Shown: one piece after another, positions 1 to 7,014 of the stretch
Layout of the letters: every line of letters starts with the position of its first letter
Numbering within the stretch: position 1 is the first letter of the stretch
Assembly (NCBI GenBank): GCA_013813825.1
Contig: JACCRA010000437.1
Span: 1 to 7,613 of the forward strand
Length of the DNA stretch: 7,613 bases
From: Pyrinomonadaceae bacterium
Lineage (GTDB): Bacteria; Acidobacteriota; Blastocatellia; Pyrinomonadales; Pyrinomonadaceae
Direction of reading: 5' to 3'
Notes under the pieces: model-generated
Seen by the model: only the letters and a program-made list of their open reading frames with translations
Database searches by the model: none
What the model was told of the DNA's origin: nothing
Position numbers and translations under genes: made by a program

Positions 1-1886
1 GTGAAGATGAGCAACTTGATCGCCGTCTGCTGGCGCGGCTGCCGGCGGGTCACACGCCGGGCGATTTCAAGCGCGTGCAGCAGAGCGGACGAAAGCGGCG
101 TCGCGCCGCCGACGGGCAACGCGTCGAGCAATCGTTTACAGACGGCCGGCGATTGGCTCGGGGCGAGTTGGACGCTGGCGCGCTGTCCGCGAAAGCTGAT
201 CAGGGCGACGCGGTCGCGTCTGACATACGACTGCCGGAGCAAATGCGCGAGCGCGCCTTTGGCCTGACGGATGCGGTTGAGCGCCATGCTGCCCGAAGCA
301 TCGACGGCGAAGATGTACAGCGTCCCCAATTTCCGGCTGAACCTCTTGTAGCGCAAATCTTTCGGCTCAATCTTGCCGGGCCGCGTCGCCTGCGCGAGAG
401 GCCGGTTAATCGCCGCGTTGATGGCCGCGAATAACGTCGCCACCAATGCGATTCGCGGCGCGCCAGAATGATGTGGGGCGAAAGAGGTGCGCGTGAAACG
501 GCCGCGCGGGGCATCAATGCTGTTTCGACCGCCGGAACGCTCGCGGCTGAATAAGTGCGCGTCGGCGCTCCGCGTGCGTCCTTCATTGTGGGCCAAGTGA
601 AAGTCCGTCGGGAGACGACCTTCGAGCGGTGGCGCTTCGCGTTCGCTTCGTGGAGTCTGAGATGGCTGCTGATCGGCGGTCGCCGGTGCATGTGACTCTG
701 GGGATGTCTCTCGCGTTTTCTTGTTCGTAGTTTTGGGGCGCGAGTCTGACTCTCGATTGTTTTTGGCTTCGCCCGTCTCGTCGGCATTGGTTGAAGAACT
801 TGAGCCGAAGAGTTCTTCGCTCGCACGCTCCACGGATTCGCCGCCGGATGTTGGCGCGAGCGGGTCGCGGCGCAGACGGTGACGGAGCGACAGCGCGGCC
901 ACGCGCCGCACATCATCCGCCGTCGCCTCACGGCGATTCTCGAACGCCGCCAGCGCACGCGCCGCGCGCGTGACAGTTAACTCGCCCCGGTGCCCGTCAA
1001 TTTTCAAACGCAAACACAACTCCGCGATCCGGCGCAGCAACGGGCGGGCGACTTCAACTTTATCGAACGCACGGCGGGCGCGTAAGAGGCGGCGCGCGAG
1101 TTGATTTTCGGTCGCCTGAAACTCGGCGCAAAAACTGGCGGCATCGCGATCAAAGCGTTCACGGCGCGAGACGATCTCGATGCGCTGTTCCAAGTCGGCA
1201 AGCGTCTCGATCTCGCAGCAGAGGCCGAAGCGGTCGAGCAACTGCGGTCGCAATTCGCCCTCTTCCGGATTGCCCGATCCGACGAGCACGAAGCGCGCGG
1301 GGTGAACCAATGAAAAACTTTCACGTTCGACGCGATTACGCCCCGTCGCCGCCACGTCGAGCAGCAGATCAACCAGATGATCTTCGAGCAGGTTGACTTC
1401 GTCGATGTAAAGGAAGCCGCGGTTGGCGCGCGCCAGCAAACCCGGCGCGAAATCCCTGACGCCGTGCGCCAGCGCACGCTCGAAGTTAAGAGTGCCGCAG
1501 ACGCGATCCTCTGTCGCGTTCAAAGGCAACTCGACGATTGGCACCTGCCGGCGCACGCGCTTGTGGCCTTGCGCCGACTTGTCGCGGCAGTCGTCGCACA
1601 AACTTTTCACTTCATCGGGATCACAATTGAACTGGCAATCGGCAACGACAACGAGCGGCGGCAACAGGCCGGCGAGGGCGCGCACGGCCGTTGATTTCCC
1701 CGTTCCGCGATGCCCCATGATCAGCACGCCGCCGACGCTTGGCGCGATCACGTTCAAGAGTAGCGCGAGTTTCAGTTCCTCCTGACCGACGATGGCGGTG
1801 AAAGGGTAAGCCGGCGATTCAGCAGCGGCCGTCACTTCATGCGCTTTTACACTTGCCCGGCGGGAGGGATAAATTTTCGGTGTCAT
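1..1886 (-). CDS. Fused AAA+ ATPase / von Willebrand A chelatase subunit (Mg- or cobaltochelatase ChlD/BchD-like), 3' end missing
   Basis: The reading frame is open for 628 codons from an ATG at 1886 and leaves the window without a stop. It joins a ChlI-type AAA+ domain (about residues 25-340) to a C-terminal VWA domain. Walker A is GHRGTGKST (58-66), Walker B is FLYIDEVN (158-165), sensor 1 lies in GSGNPEEG (203-210), and LLDRFG (216-221) holds the likely arginine finger. A charged Ser/Pro-rich linker (about 345-490) leads to the VWA domain. Its MIDAS motif DASGSM is at 529-534 and the MIDAS Thr is T596 in GGATPLS; the last MIDAS Asp should lie past the edge. Four cysteines (84, 88, 97, 100) follow Walker A, a pattern I associate with the ChlID-type 'putative cobaltochelatase' family. 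Such proteins power metal insertion into tetrapyrroles together with a large CobN/BchH subunit, which is not visible here. Whether the metal is Co or Mg cannot be decided. A GTG directly precedes the ATG and no strong ribosome binding site is seen. Confidence 0.9.
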   Translation of the reverse strand, partial: MTPKIYPSRRASVKAHEVTAAAESPAYPFTAIVGQEELKLALLLNVIAPSVGGVLIMGHRGTGKSTAVRALAGLLPPLVVVADCQFNCDPDEVKSLCDDCRDKSAQGHKRVRRQVPIVELPLNATEDRVCGTLNFERALAHGVRDFAPGLLARANRGFLYIDEVNLLEDHLVDLLLDVAATGRNRVERESFSLVHPARFVLVGSGNPEEGELRPQLLDRFGLCCEIETLADLEQRIEIVSRRERFDRDAASFCAEFQATENQLARRLLRARRAFDKVEVARPLLRRIAELCLRLKIDGHRGELTVTRAARALAAFENRREATADDVRRVAALSLRHRLRRDPLAPTSGGESVERASEELFGSSSSTNADETGEAKNNRESDSRPKTTNKKTRETSPESHAPATADQQPSQTPRSEREAPPLEGRLPTDFHLAHNEGRTRSADAHLFSRERSGGRNSIDAPRGRFTRTSFAPHHSGAPRIALVATLFAAINAAINRPLAQATRPGKIEPKDLRYKRFSRKLGTLYIFAVDASGSMALNRIRQAKGALAHLLRQSYVRRDRVALISFRGQRASVQLAPSQSPAVCKRLLDALPVGGATPLSSALLHALEIARRVTRRQPRQQTAIKLLIF

Positions 1887-1946
1887 CACATCGGGTGGAA
1901 ATCGTTGTTCAGAGTTTGTGACGGTAAGGCTTCGAGATGAATCCGT

Positions 1947-2636
1947 TTAAGACTTTTCAAGGCTGACTTGATTGCCGACGACGTGCCCGGCTCTGTTGCG
2001 CCGCGAGTATCTTTGTGTGAGCAGGTGTCCGATGATGGACAGGGCGGCGATGGCGACGAGCCAGAGTAGCGTGGTGGCGTTAATCGCTTCGGCGGCCGTC
2101 TGCGCGTTGATCGTCTGGCGCACAGCGGAGGCATAGACGTAAGACTTCACGGCCAGCGCCGCGATGGTCGCGAGCAGCAGACGCGGCAGGGGGACGTGAG
2201 CCAGCCCGGCGGCATAACTGATTAAGCTGTGCGGGCTGGCCGGCGCGAGGCGCACGCCGAAGAGCGCCAGCAAGCTCGAATGCCTGAGCAGAAAGCGGTG
2301 CGCCCGCCGGTCGCGAAAGCGCGCCGCCCAAGCACCGCCGACGAAACGCGCGACGCAGTAGCCGCCCAGCGTGCCGAGCGCAAAGCCAATCGTCGTGATC
2401 AACGCCGACCAGTGCGGCGCGAACAACAGCGGAGTCAGAATCAGAAACCACGAGGCGGTGATGCCGCAGGTCAGCGAAGCGGTAATGATCGCGATGATCA
2501 GGACGGCCGTGCCGTAGCCCGCTCCCCACGTCAACAATTGATCGGGAGTCTGCCACGAAGCATTTTGGCGATACAGAATGACGGCCCCGGCCACAGCCAG
2601 TAACACGATCAACGCGCGCCACAATCCGCGATTCAA
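1947..2636 (-). CDS. TVP38/TMEM64 family (VTT / SNARE-associated domain) inner-membrane protein
   Basis: The product has 229 residues and is mostly hydrophobic, with membrane segments near 8-22, 40-72, 77-100, 120-146, 150-172 and 188-206. The VTT (DedA-like) core is recognisable by the Gly-rich helix GTLGGYCVARFVG (88-100) and by the segment RLAPASPHSLISYAAG (129-144), which carries the family's Arg, two Pro and final Gly. DedA/VTT proteins are thought to act in lipid or membrane homeostasis, but the substrate of this member is unknown. The start is TTG at 2636: the sequence GAGGTG sits just upstream with a suitable spacing, and no ATG or GTG in this frame fits better. An 11-codon leader ORF ends inside the start codon. 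The gene lies 48 bases after the SDR gene and 60 bases before the chelatase gene, so co-transcription is plausible. The C-terminal tail (about 207-229) is basic and probably cytoplasmic. Confidence 0.85.
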   Translation of the reverse strand: MNRGLWRALIVLLAVAGAVILYRQNASWQTPDQLLTWGAGYGTAVLIIAIITASLTCGITASWFLILTPLLFAPHWSALITTIGFALGTLGGYCVARFVGGAWAARFRDRRAHRFLLRHSSLLALFGVRLAPASPHSLISYAAGLAHVPLPRLLLATIAALAVKSYVYASAVRQTINAQTAAEAINATTLLWLVAIAALSIIGHLLTQRYSRRNRAGHVVGNQVSLEKS

Positions 2637-2665
2637 AATTCACCTCGCGCCGTTGCCAGAGACAT
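2633..2665 (-). other. Possible 10-residue leader ORF overlapping the VTT gene start
   Basis: An ATG at 2665 opens a frame of ten codons (MSLATARGEF) that ends in TGA at 2633-2635. The stop shares two bases with the TTG start of the VTT gene (arrangement TTGA), a geometry typical of translational coupling. The ribosome binding site of the VTT gene lies inside this small frame. No strong ribosome binding site is seen for the leader itself, so chance is a real alternative. Confidence 0.2.
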
Positions 2666-2684
2666 AGTGATAATTAGCGCCGCG

Positions 2685-3497
2685 TTATCCACCGTGACGA
2701 AATTCGGGATAGAGAGTCATCCCGCCGTCAACGAAAAGGATCGCGCCGGTGACATAGCTCGCCTCGTCCGAACAGAGAAAGGCGACGCAGGCGGCGATCT
2801 CTTCGGTCTGCCCGATTCGCTCTGATGGAATCTTCCGCAGCAGATCGCGCAGACCTTCCGGGTCGCCCCACACGTCTTCATTGATTGGAGTCGCAATCGC
2901 TCCGGGGGCCAGCGAATTGACGCGCACTTTCTCGCTCGCCAGTTCGAGCGCGATGTTTTTCGTCAGCATGTCGAGCGCGGCTTTCGAGGCGCAATAATGC
3001 GCGTAGCCACCCCACGGGATCACGGTATGCACGGAAGAGATGTTGACGATAGCGCCGCCCGTCTTCGCTTCGGTCATCAGCCGCGCGGCGCGTTGAGCGC
3101 ACAAAAAAGCGCCGGTCAGATTCACGTCGAGCACTTTGCGCCAAGCGTCGAGCGGCATCTTGAGAAACGGATGATGCGTCTCCATCCCGGCGTTGTTGAC
3201 GAGAATATCAAGCCCGCCGAACTCTTCGGCGATGCGCTTGAACATCTCATCGACCTGCGCTTCGTCGGCGATATCGGCTTGCGCGGCCAGACCCTTCGCC
3301 CCCCACGCTTCGATCTCGCCCACGAGTTCGGCGGCGACTTCCGGCCGCGAGAGATAATTAACGGCGACGGCCGCCGCCCCCTCGCGCGCCAGTCTGATCG
3401 CGATACTACGGCCAATACCGCCATTCGCGCCGGTAACGAGCGCCCGCCGCCCGCGTAAGCGATGTGGGTTGATGTTGTCGCTCTGTGCTTCCGTCAT
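2685..3497 (-). CDS. SDR-family oxidoreductase, glucose 1-dehydrogenase-like (EC 1.1.1.47)
   Basis: A 270-residue classical short-chain dehydrogenase with a Rossmann fold. The cofactor loop is TGANGGIG (22-29), followed by NNAG (101-104), Asn126 in DVNLTG, and the catalytic residues Ser155, Tyr168 and Lys172 (YCASK). From memory of the Bacillus glucose 1-dehydrogenase, several stretches match closely: the NLTGAFL region, SSVH..IPW before the catalytic Tyr, GAI.TPIN (199-206) and the C-terminus EASYVTG..LF.DGGMTLYP. That is a better match than to generic FabG-type reductases. The expected reaction is NAD(P)-dependent oxidation of beta-D-glucose to glucono-1,5-lactone in the cytoplasm, but a different sugar or alcohol substrate is possible. 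The length fits the family (about 261) with a short N-terminal extension. The protein appears intact. The ribosome binding site before the ATG is weak, and the VTT gene follows after 48 bases. Confidence 0.93.
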   Translation of the reverse strand: MTEAQSDNINPHRLRGRRALVTGANGGIGRSIAIRLAREGAAAVAVNYLSRPEVAAELVGEIEAWGAKGLAAQADIADEAQVDEMFKRIAEEFGGLDILVNNAGMETHHPFLKMPLDAWRKVLDVNLTGAFLCAQRAARLMTEAKTGGAIVNISSVHTVIPWGGYAHYCASKAALDMLTKNIALELASEKVRVNSLAPGAIATPINEDVWGDPEGLRDLLRKIPSERIGQTEEIAACVAFLCSDEASYVTGAILFVDGGMTLYPEFRHGG

Positions 3498-3574
3498 AGG
3501 TTTTAACCGAAAAAGAGAATGTGTTTGTTGGCGTGCGCTTTCGACTTTTGTTTCCGAAAACTAAAGTGACTTGC

Positions 3575-4744
3575 TTATGGCTCGATAGCCATTCGCAAGA
3601 CTCCGCTCATTAACTGCCGCTCAGTCTTTCCATTTTTGAGCACGATGAAGAGCGTGCCTTTCTCCACCGTCACACGCCGCACGCCGCTCATCTCGTGTTC
3701 GATCCTTGTGCCGTCACGCATGAGCACGACGAGCCGCGCGCCGAGGTAAGGATCAGGTGCAGTTTCCGGCGCAACCGCCCCGTCAGTTGGTTGCCCGGTG
3801 TTTTTCGCTTCTTCCCGCGCGGAGGCGGCAGCGGGCGTTTCGCGTCTGGGGCGTTTCGCTCTTCTGTTCGAGCTTTTGGCCGTCGTTGTCGCGGGCTTCT
3901 CCGTCGCGGCAACTGGCGTCGAAGAATCTGTTTCAGTCGCGCTCTCAGAATCTTTTTTTCTCGCCTCCGCGCTTTCCTCAATCGGCGAATCGGGCGTCGT
4001 TATTTTGGCCGGAGCTTTTGCTTTCGCGGCGCGCGAATTGTTGGCTTTGCGCCTTGACGTGGTGGCGGGCTTGGCTCCGCGAGTTCTTTTCGGGACGGCG
4101 GGCACAGTGTTGACGGCGGCAGTTTCGTTCGTTTCGTCACTCACCGTCTTGGCCGGCACGGGCGCAATTTCGACGGGCAATTTTGGCTCTTCAATCCGCG
4201 CGCCGACGGACGAGACGCGCCGCACGTTCTGACCAGTCGTCGCTGACGCTGGGGACAAGTTCGGCGGCGACGGGTCAACTCCGTCGTCAACGGCGGCGAC
4301 GAAAGTGCCCCCAAAGCGAATGCGGTATGTGCCGTCCGCGTCGTTCGGGCTGCGGGCTTGCACGCGTAGGATGAGTTTCTCTCCGGCGCGCAGGAAAACG
4401 GTCTTCGTTACTCGGAGCGAGTTGCCTCCGCCGTAAAGCGTGATCTTGGTGAGCGGTCGCAGACTCCCGGCGGTGAAGAGATCGACGTCGCCTTCGAGAT
4501 TGACGCTTTCGACATCGAGCGCGAGGTCGCCGCGCCCGCCGCCGAAAGTGTAGAAGTGTCTGGTAAGCCGCGCATCGCCGAGGTCAAGCGGGGCGATGCG
4601 ACTTTCAATCTGGTTAGACGTAACGGGCGTGGGAAAATCAAGCGCGTCGGATTGCGCGGCGACACCGAGCGTCAACCACGCCACCCAACAGAGCGCGGAT
4701 GAAAGACGGATCAATTTATTTAGAGGACGCCGGAGACTTTGCAT
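3575..4744 (-). CDS. Secreted protein of unknown function: beta-rich PPC-like domain, long basic linker, C-terminal 24-residue repeat pair
   Basis: I do not recognise this gene by name. From ATG 4744 it encodes 389 residues and begins with a good signal peptide: basic start MQSLRRPLNKLIR, hydrophobic LSSALCWVAWLTLGVAA, likely cleavage near AAQ (30-31). Residues about 52-148 form a beta-rich domain that resembles bacterial pre-peptidase C-terminal (PPC) domains (GDLALDVESVNLEGDVDLF, then LRAGEKLILRV and GTYRIRF). A low-complexity Ala/Thr/Pro/Lys/Arg linker spans about 184-330. The last 57 residues hold two gap-free 24-residue repeats. An in-frame ATG at 4792 would add 16 residues, but it lies at the edge of a hairpin (4768-4791), places a long polar stretch before the signal peptide and has no ribosome binding site. 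ATG 4744 has a GAG at a fair distance. The gene follows dsbD and precedes the SDR gene by 77 bases; no functional link to either is evident. Confidence 0.85.
   Translation of the reverse strand: MQSLRRPLNKLIRLSSALCWVAWLTLGVAAQSDALDFPTPVTSNQIESRIAPLDLGDARLTRHFYTFGGGRGDLALDVESVNLEGDVDLFTAGSLRPLTKITLYGGGNSLRVTKTVFLRAGEKLILRVQARSPNDADGTYRIRFGGTFVAAVDDGVDPSPPNLSPASATTGQNVRRVSSVGARIEEPKLPVEIAPVPAKTVSDETNETAAVNTVPAVPKRTRGAKPATTSRRKANNSRAAKAKAPAKITTPDSPIEESAEARKKDSESATETDSSTPVAATEKPATTTAKSSNRRAKRPRRETPAAASAREEAKNTGQPTDGAVAPETAPDPYLGARLVVLMRDGTRIEHEMSGVRRVTVEKGTLFIVLKNGKTERQLMSGVLRMAIEP
3581..3652 (-). repeat. Protein repeat unit B in the C-terminal domain of the unknown secreted protein
   Basis: This is the second 24-residue unit, starting LFIVLKNGK and containing MSGVLR, ending in MAIE. 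Only three residues (KGT) separate it from the first unit, and one Pro follows before the stop. The pattern of alternating hydrophobic residues around a D/N-G turn suggests paired beta hairpins. Confidence 0.7.
3662..3733 (-). repeat. Protein repeat unit A in the C-terminal domain of the unknown secreted protein
   Basis: This encodes the first of two 24-residue units, starting LVVLMRDGT and containing MSGVRR, ending in VTVE. It aligns without gaps to the second unit at 3581-3652, with 8 identical positions (L, G, M, S, G, V, R, E) and many conservative ones (V/I, R/K, D/N, M/L). Confidence 0.7.
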
Positions 4745-4760
4745 GGGTTGACTCGCCGAC

Positions 4761-4791
4761 AAAACTTTGAGGCGAAAGTTTATCAGCCTCA
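4761..4791 (-). terminator. Possible weak terminator or attenuator hairpin after dsbD
   Basis: On the minus strand a perfect 6-base-pair stem (TGAGGC at 4791-4786 with GCCTCA at 4773-4768) encloses a 12-base loop and is followed by AAGTTTTG. It lies 49 bases beyond the dsbD stop and just before the preferred start of the next gene. The stem is short and the T run has only four T, so readthrough is likely. Confidence 0.35.
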
Positions 4792-4839
4792 TGCGTCGTC
4801 AACAATCTTGTGCAACGGATCGGACACGGAGCGTGCGGA

Positions 4840-7014
4840 TTACCGCTCAGTGCCTGATGTGTTCAAGCTGACGCTAGCGGCGGCAGCAGCAGCAGGAGGC
4901 GCGGCGGTGTCTGGCCGCCCGGATTTAAGGAAAGAGATAAACTCGGATTCGTCGCGCGTCAGTCCGGGGAAGTTGTTAAGCACTTTGCCAGAGCCGTCCA
5001 CTACAGCATAAAGCGGCAGCGCGACGGTGCCGAATCGTTGCTCCTGCATTAACTGCTGCTGCTCATAAACGTCGCCTTCACCGTCGGTGTAGAGCCGCAC
5101 GCGCACGTATTTCTCCAACTCCCGGCGGACGGCTCCGCGCGTGAACATGTTCGCTTCCATCCAGCGGCAGTTCGTGCAGGTGTAGCCGGTAAAGTCGATG
5201 AAGAGCAATTTATTTTCGGCGCGCGCTTGCCGCAGCGCGCCTTCGTAGTCGTTGGTCATCCAACTCAATTCACCCGTCATATTTCCACCGCCGGCTGCCG
5301 CGGTCATCGAGTTCTCGGAGGCCGGCGGGAGGAAAGATTCGAGTTCGCCGAGCCGTTGGCCGAACAGACCTGTCAGCAAGTAGAAGCCGAGCGAGAGCGT
5401 CACCAGCGCGATCATCAGCCGCAGTGCGCCGATGCGCTCGATGCTCATGTCGTGCGTCAGTTGAAACTTGCCGAGCAGGTAGAGAGTGATCAGCAGCGCG
5501 ATGGCGATCCAACTCGCCAACACCACCTCGCGCGTAAAGATGCCCCATTGCCAAACGAGATCGACGTTCGAGAGAAACTTCATCGCCGCCGCAATTTCCA
5601 GTAGCCCCATCACGACCTTGACCGCGTTGAGCCAGCCGCCCGAGCGCGGCAACTGCGAAACCAGTTGCGGCGCGAGAGCGAGCACGAAAAACGGCAGCGC
5701 GAAGACGGTCGAGAAAGCAAGCATCCCGATCACGGGATAGAGCCAATCGCCTTGCGCCGCCATCACCAGCAATGTCCCGACAAACGGGGCTGTGCAGGTG
5801 AAAGAAGTCAAAGAGAACGTCAGCCCCATCAATAGCAGGCCGAGGACGTGCCCCGACTGTTTGTTGCGCGATAGCGAATCAAGTTTCGTCAGCACGCTCG
5901 ACGGGACTTGTAGGTTATAAGCGCCGAAGAGGCTGAGGGCGAAGCCGATAAAAATAGCCGTGATCAGAAGATTGACGTAAGGGCTGGCCGCGAAATTGTT
6001 GATCCCGGCAGCGCCAAACAAAACCGCGAGCGCGACGCCAAGCGCAGTGAATGACAGGATGATGCCGAGCGCGTAGATGACCGCGTCGCGCACGGCCGTC
6101 GCTCGATTGCCCGCCGCGTGATTGGTGAAGTACGAGACGGTAATGGGAACCATCGGGAAGACGCAGGGCGTCAGCAGCGAGAGCGCGCCGACAGTCATCG
6201 CCAGCCAGACGAACGACCACAGAGACGAATTACGATCCACTCCGCTACGATTCTGGACAAGGGTCGCGGCAGGCTCGTTGGTTCCGCCCGCACTTGCCGC
6301 GCTACTGCTCGTCGCCGCTTCGGGAGCGGGCGGGACGACAGTTGTTTCCGCGCTTTGTGTTTCCGACAACGAAGGAGTCGGGAGCGGAGTATTAGTGTTA
6401 GCAGCGCCGGCAACATTCGCGGGAGTCGGCGACGGCGTGGGCGAAAGAGTCGGCCTTGCGGGCGTGGGTGTCGGGGAAGGCGTGGCGATGCTTGCGGCCG
6501 TCGCGGGTGTTGCTGGCGCGACGCCCGCCGCGATCTCGACCGGGGCCGTCAGCTTTACCGTGCGCGGCGGTAAGCACGTCGAATCGTTGCACGCTTGAAA
6601 GCGGGCGTTAATCTGCACAGTCTGCGCGCCCGCCGGAGCGTCCGCCGCGACGGTGACGGGAACGCTGAAAGTCGCGCTGCCTTCGTAAGTCTCAGTGTTG
6701 ATGTTGAAGTTCGGGTCCATCTCAACGCGCGGCCGGGGGCCACTGATCGAACCCGCCAGCTTGAACGGTTGGCCTTCGGGCAACGTGAGGCGCGTCGGGA
6801 TAGGGCCGCCCGCGCCCTGCGTGATGGAATAGAGATGCCAGCCCGGCGCGATCTGCGCCGTCAGTTGCACGCTCACCTTTTCGCCCGGCTTCACGGCGCG
6901 ATTGGCGTTCGCCTTTACCGACCAATTGATCGGATTCTGCGCCTGCGCCGGATTTACGATCACCAGCAGACATGCCAGCACCGGGATCAAACTAAAAAGT
7001 CGCACTGCTCTCAT
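4840..7014 (-). CDS. dsbD: Thiol:disulfide interchange protein DsbD
   Basis: The protein has 724 residues and all three DsbD modules. A signal peptide (1 to about 26, ending PAQAQ) precedes the periplasmic alpha domain (about 27-160) with the Cys pair C142/C147 in ACNDSTC. A Pro/Thr/Ser/Ala-rich linker (about 165-262) is far longer than in Escherichia coli. The membrane beta domain (about 266-550, eight likely helices) carries C284 in LTPCVFP and C407 in SFTCTAP. The gamma thioredoxin-like domain (about 583-700) has C613/C616 in YTCTNC and the cis-Pro P667 in VALPLY. Electrons would pass from cytoplasmic thioredoxin through C284/C407 to C613/C616, then C142/C147, and on to periplasmic partners such as disulfide isomerases or cytochrome c maturation proteins. 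The motif TCTNC replaces the usual WCxxC. A poly-Ala segment sits in the C-terminal tail. ATG 7014 is preceded by AAGGAAAG at good spacing, and a promoter lies upstream. Confidence 0.95.
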   Translation of the reverse strand: MRAVRLFSLIPVLACLLVIVNPAQAQNPINWSVKANANRAVKPGEKVSVQLTAQIAPGWHLYSITQGAGGPIPTRLTLPEGQPFKLAGSISGPRPRVEMDPNFNINTETYEGSATFSVPVTVAADAPAGAQTVQINARFQACNDSTCLPPRTVKLTAPVEIAAGVAPATPATAASIATPSPTPTPARPTLSPTPSPTPANVAGAANTNTPLPTPSLSETQSAETTVVPPAPEAATSSSAASAGGTNEPAATLVQNRSGVDRNSSLWSFVWLAMTVGALSLLTPCVFPMVPITVSYFTNHAAGNRATAVRDAVIYALGIILSFTALGVALAVLFGAAGINNFAASPYVNLLITAIFIGFALSLFGAYNLQVPSSVLTKLDSLSRNKQSGHVLGLLLMGLTFSLTSFTCTAPFVGTLLVMAAQGDWLYPVIGMLAFSTVFALPFFVLALAPQLVSQLPRSGGWLNAVKVVMGLLEIAAAMKFLSNVDLVWQWGIFTREVVLASWIAIALLITLYLLGKFQLTHDMSIERIGALRLMIALVTLSLGFYLLTGLFGQRLGELESFLPPASENSMTAAAGGGNMTGELSWMTNDYEGALRQARAENKLLFIDFTGYTCTNCRWMEANMFTRGAVRRELEKYVRVRLYTDGEGDVYEQQQLMQEQRFGTVALPLYAVVDGSGKVLNNFPGLTRDESEFISFLKSGRPDTAAPPAAAAAASVSLNTSGTER

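Noticed and set aside
200..958. A 252-codon open frame on the minus strand
   Set aside because: It lies in another frame of the chelatase gene, has an Arg/Ser-rich composition typical of an out-of-frame reading, and shows no motif, while the overlapping frame has clear AAA+ and VWA signatures.
1004..1477. A 157-codon minus-strand frame
   Set aside because: It is an out-of-frame reading through the AAA+ domain of the chelatase, which carries Walker B here.
1886..2134. A small minus-strand frame whose TGA overlaps the chelatase ATG
   Set aside because: The overlap looks like coupling, but the frame lies within the VTT gene in another phase and encodes an Arg/Pro/Ser-rich product with no features.
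2080..2643. A 187-codon minus-strand frame starting with GTG just before the VTT gene
   Set aside because: It uses the same ribosome binding region but reads as an Arg-rich soluble sequence, whereas the frame from TTG 2636 gives a coherent VTT membrane protein.
3798..4232. A hydrophobic plus-strand frame of 144 codons that looks like a membrane protein
   Set aside because: It is antisense to the Ala/Lys/Thr-rich linker of the unknown secreted protein, whose codons read as Ala/Val/Phe/Leu on the other strand; no ribosome binding site or motif supports it.
6122..6598. A plus-strand Gly/Val/Ala-rich frame of 158 codons
   Set aside because: It is antisense to the Pro/Thr linker of DsbD and its repetitive composition follows from that.
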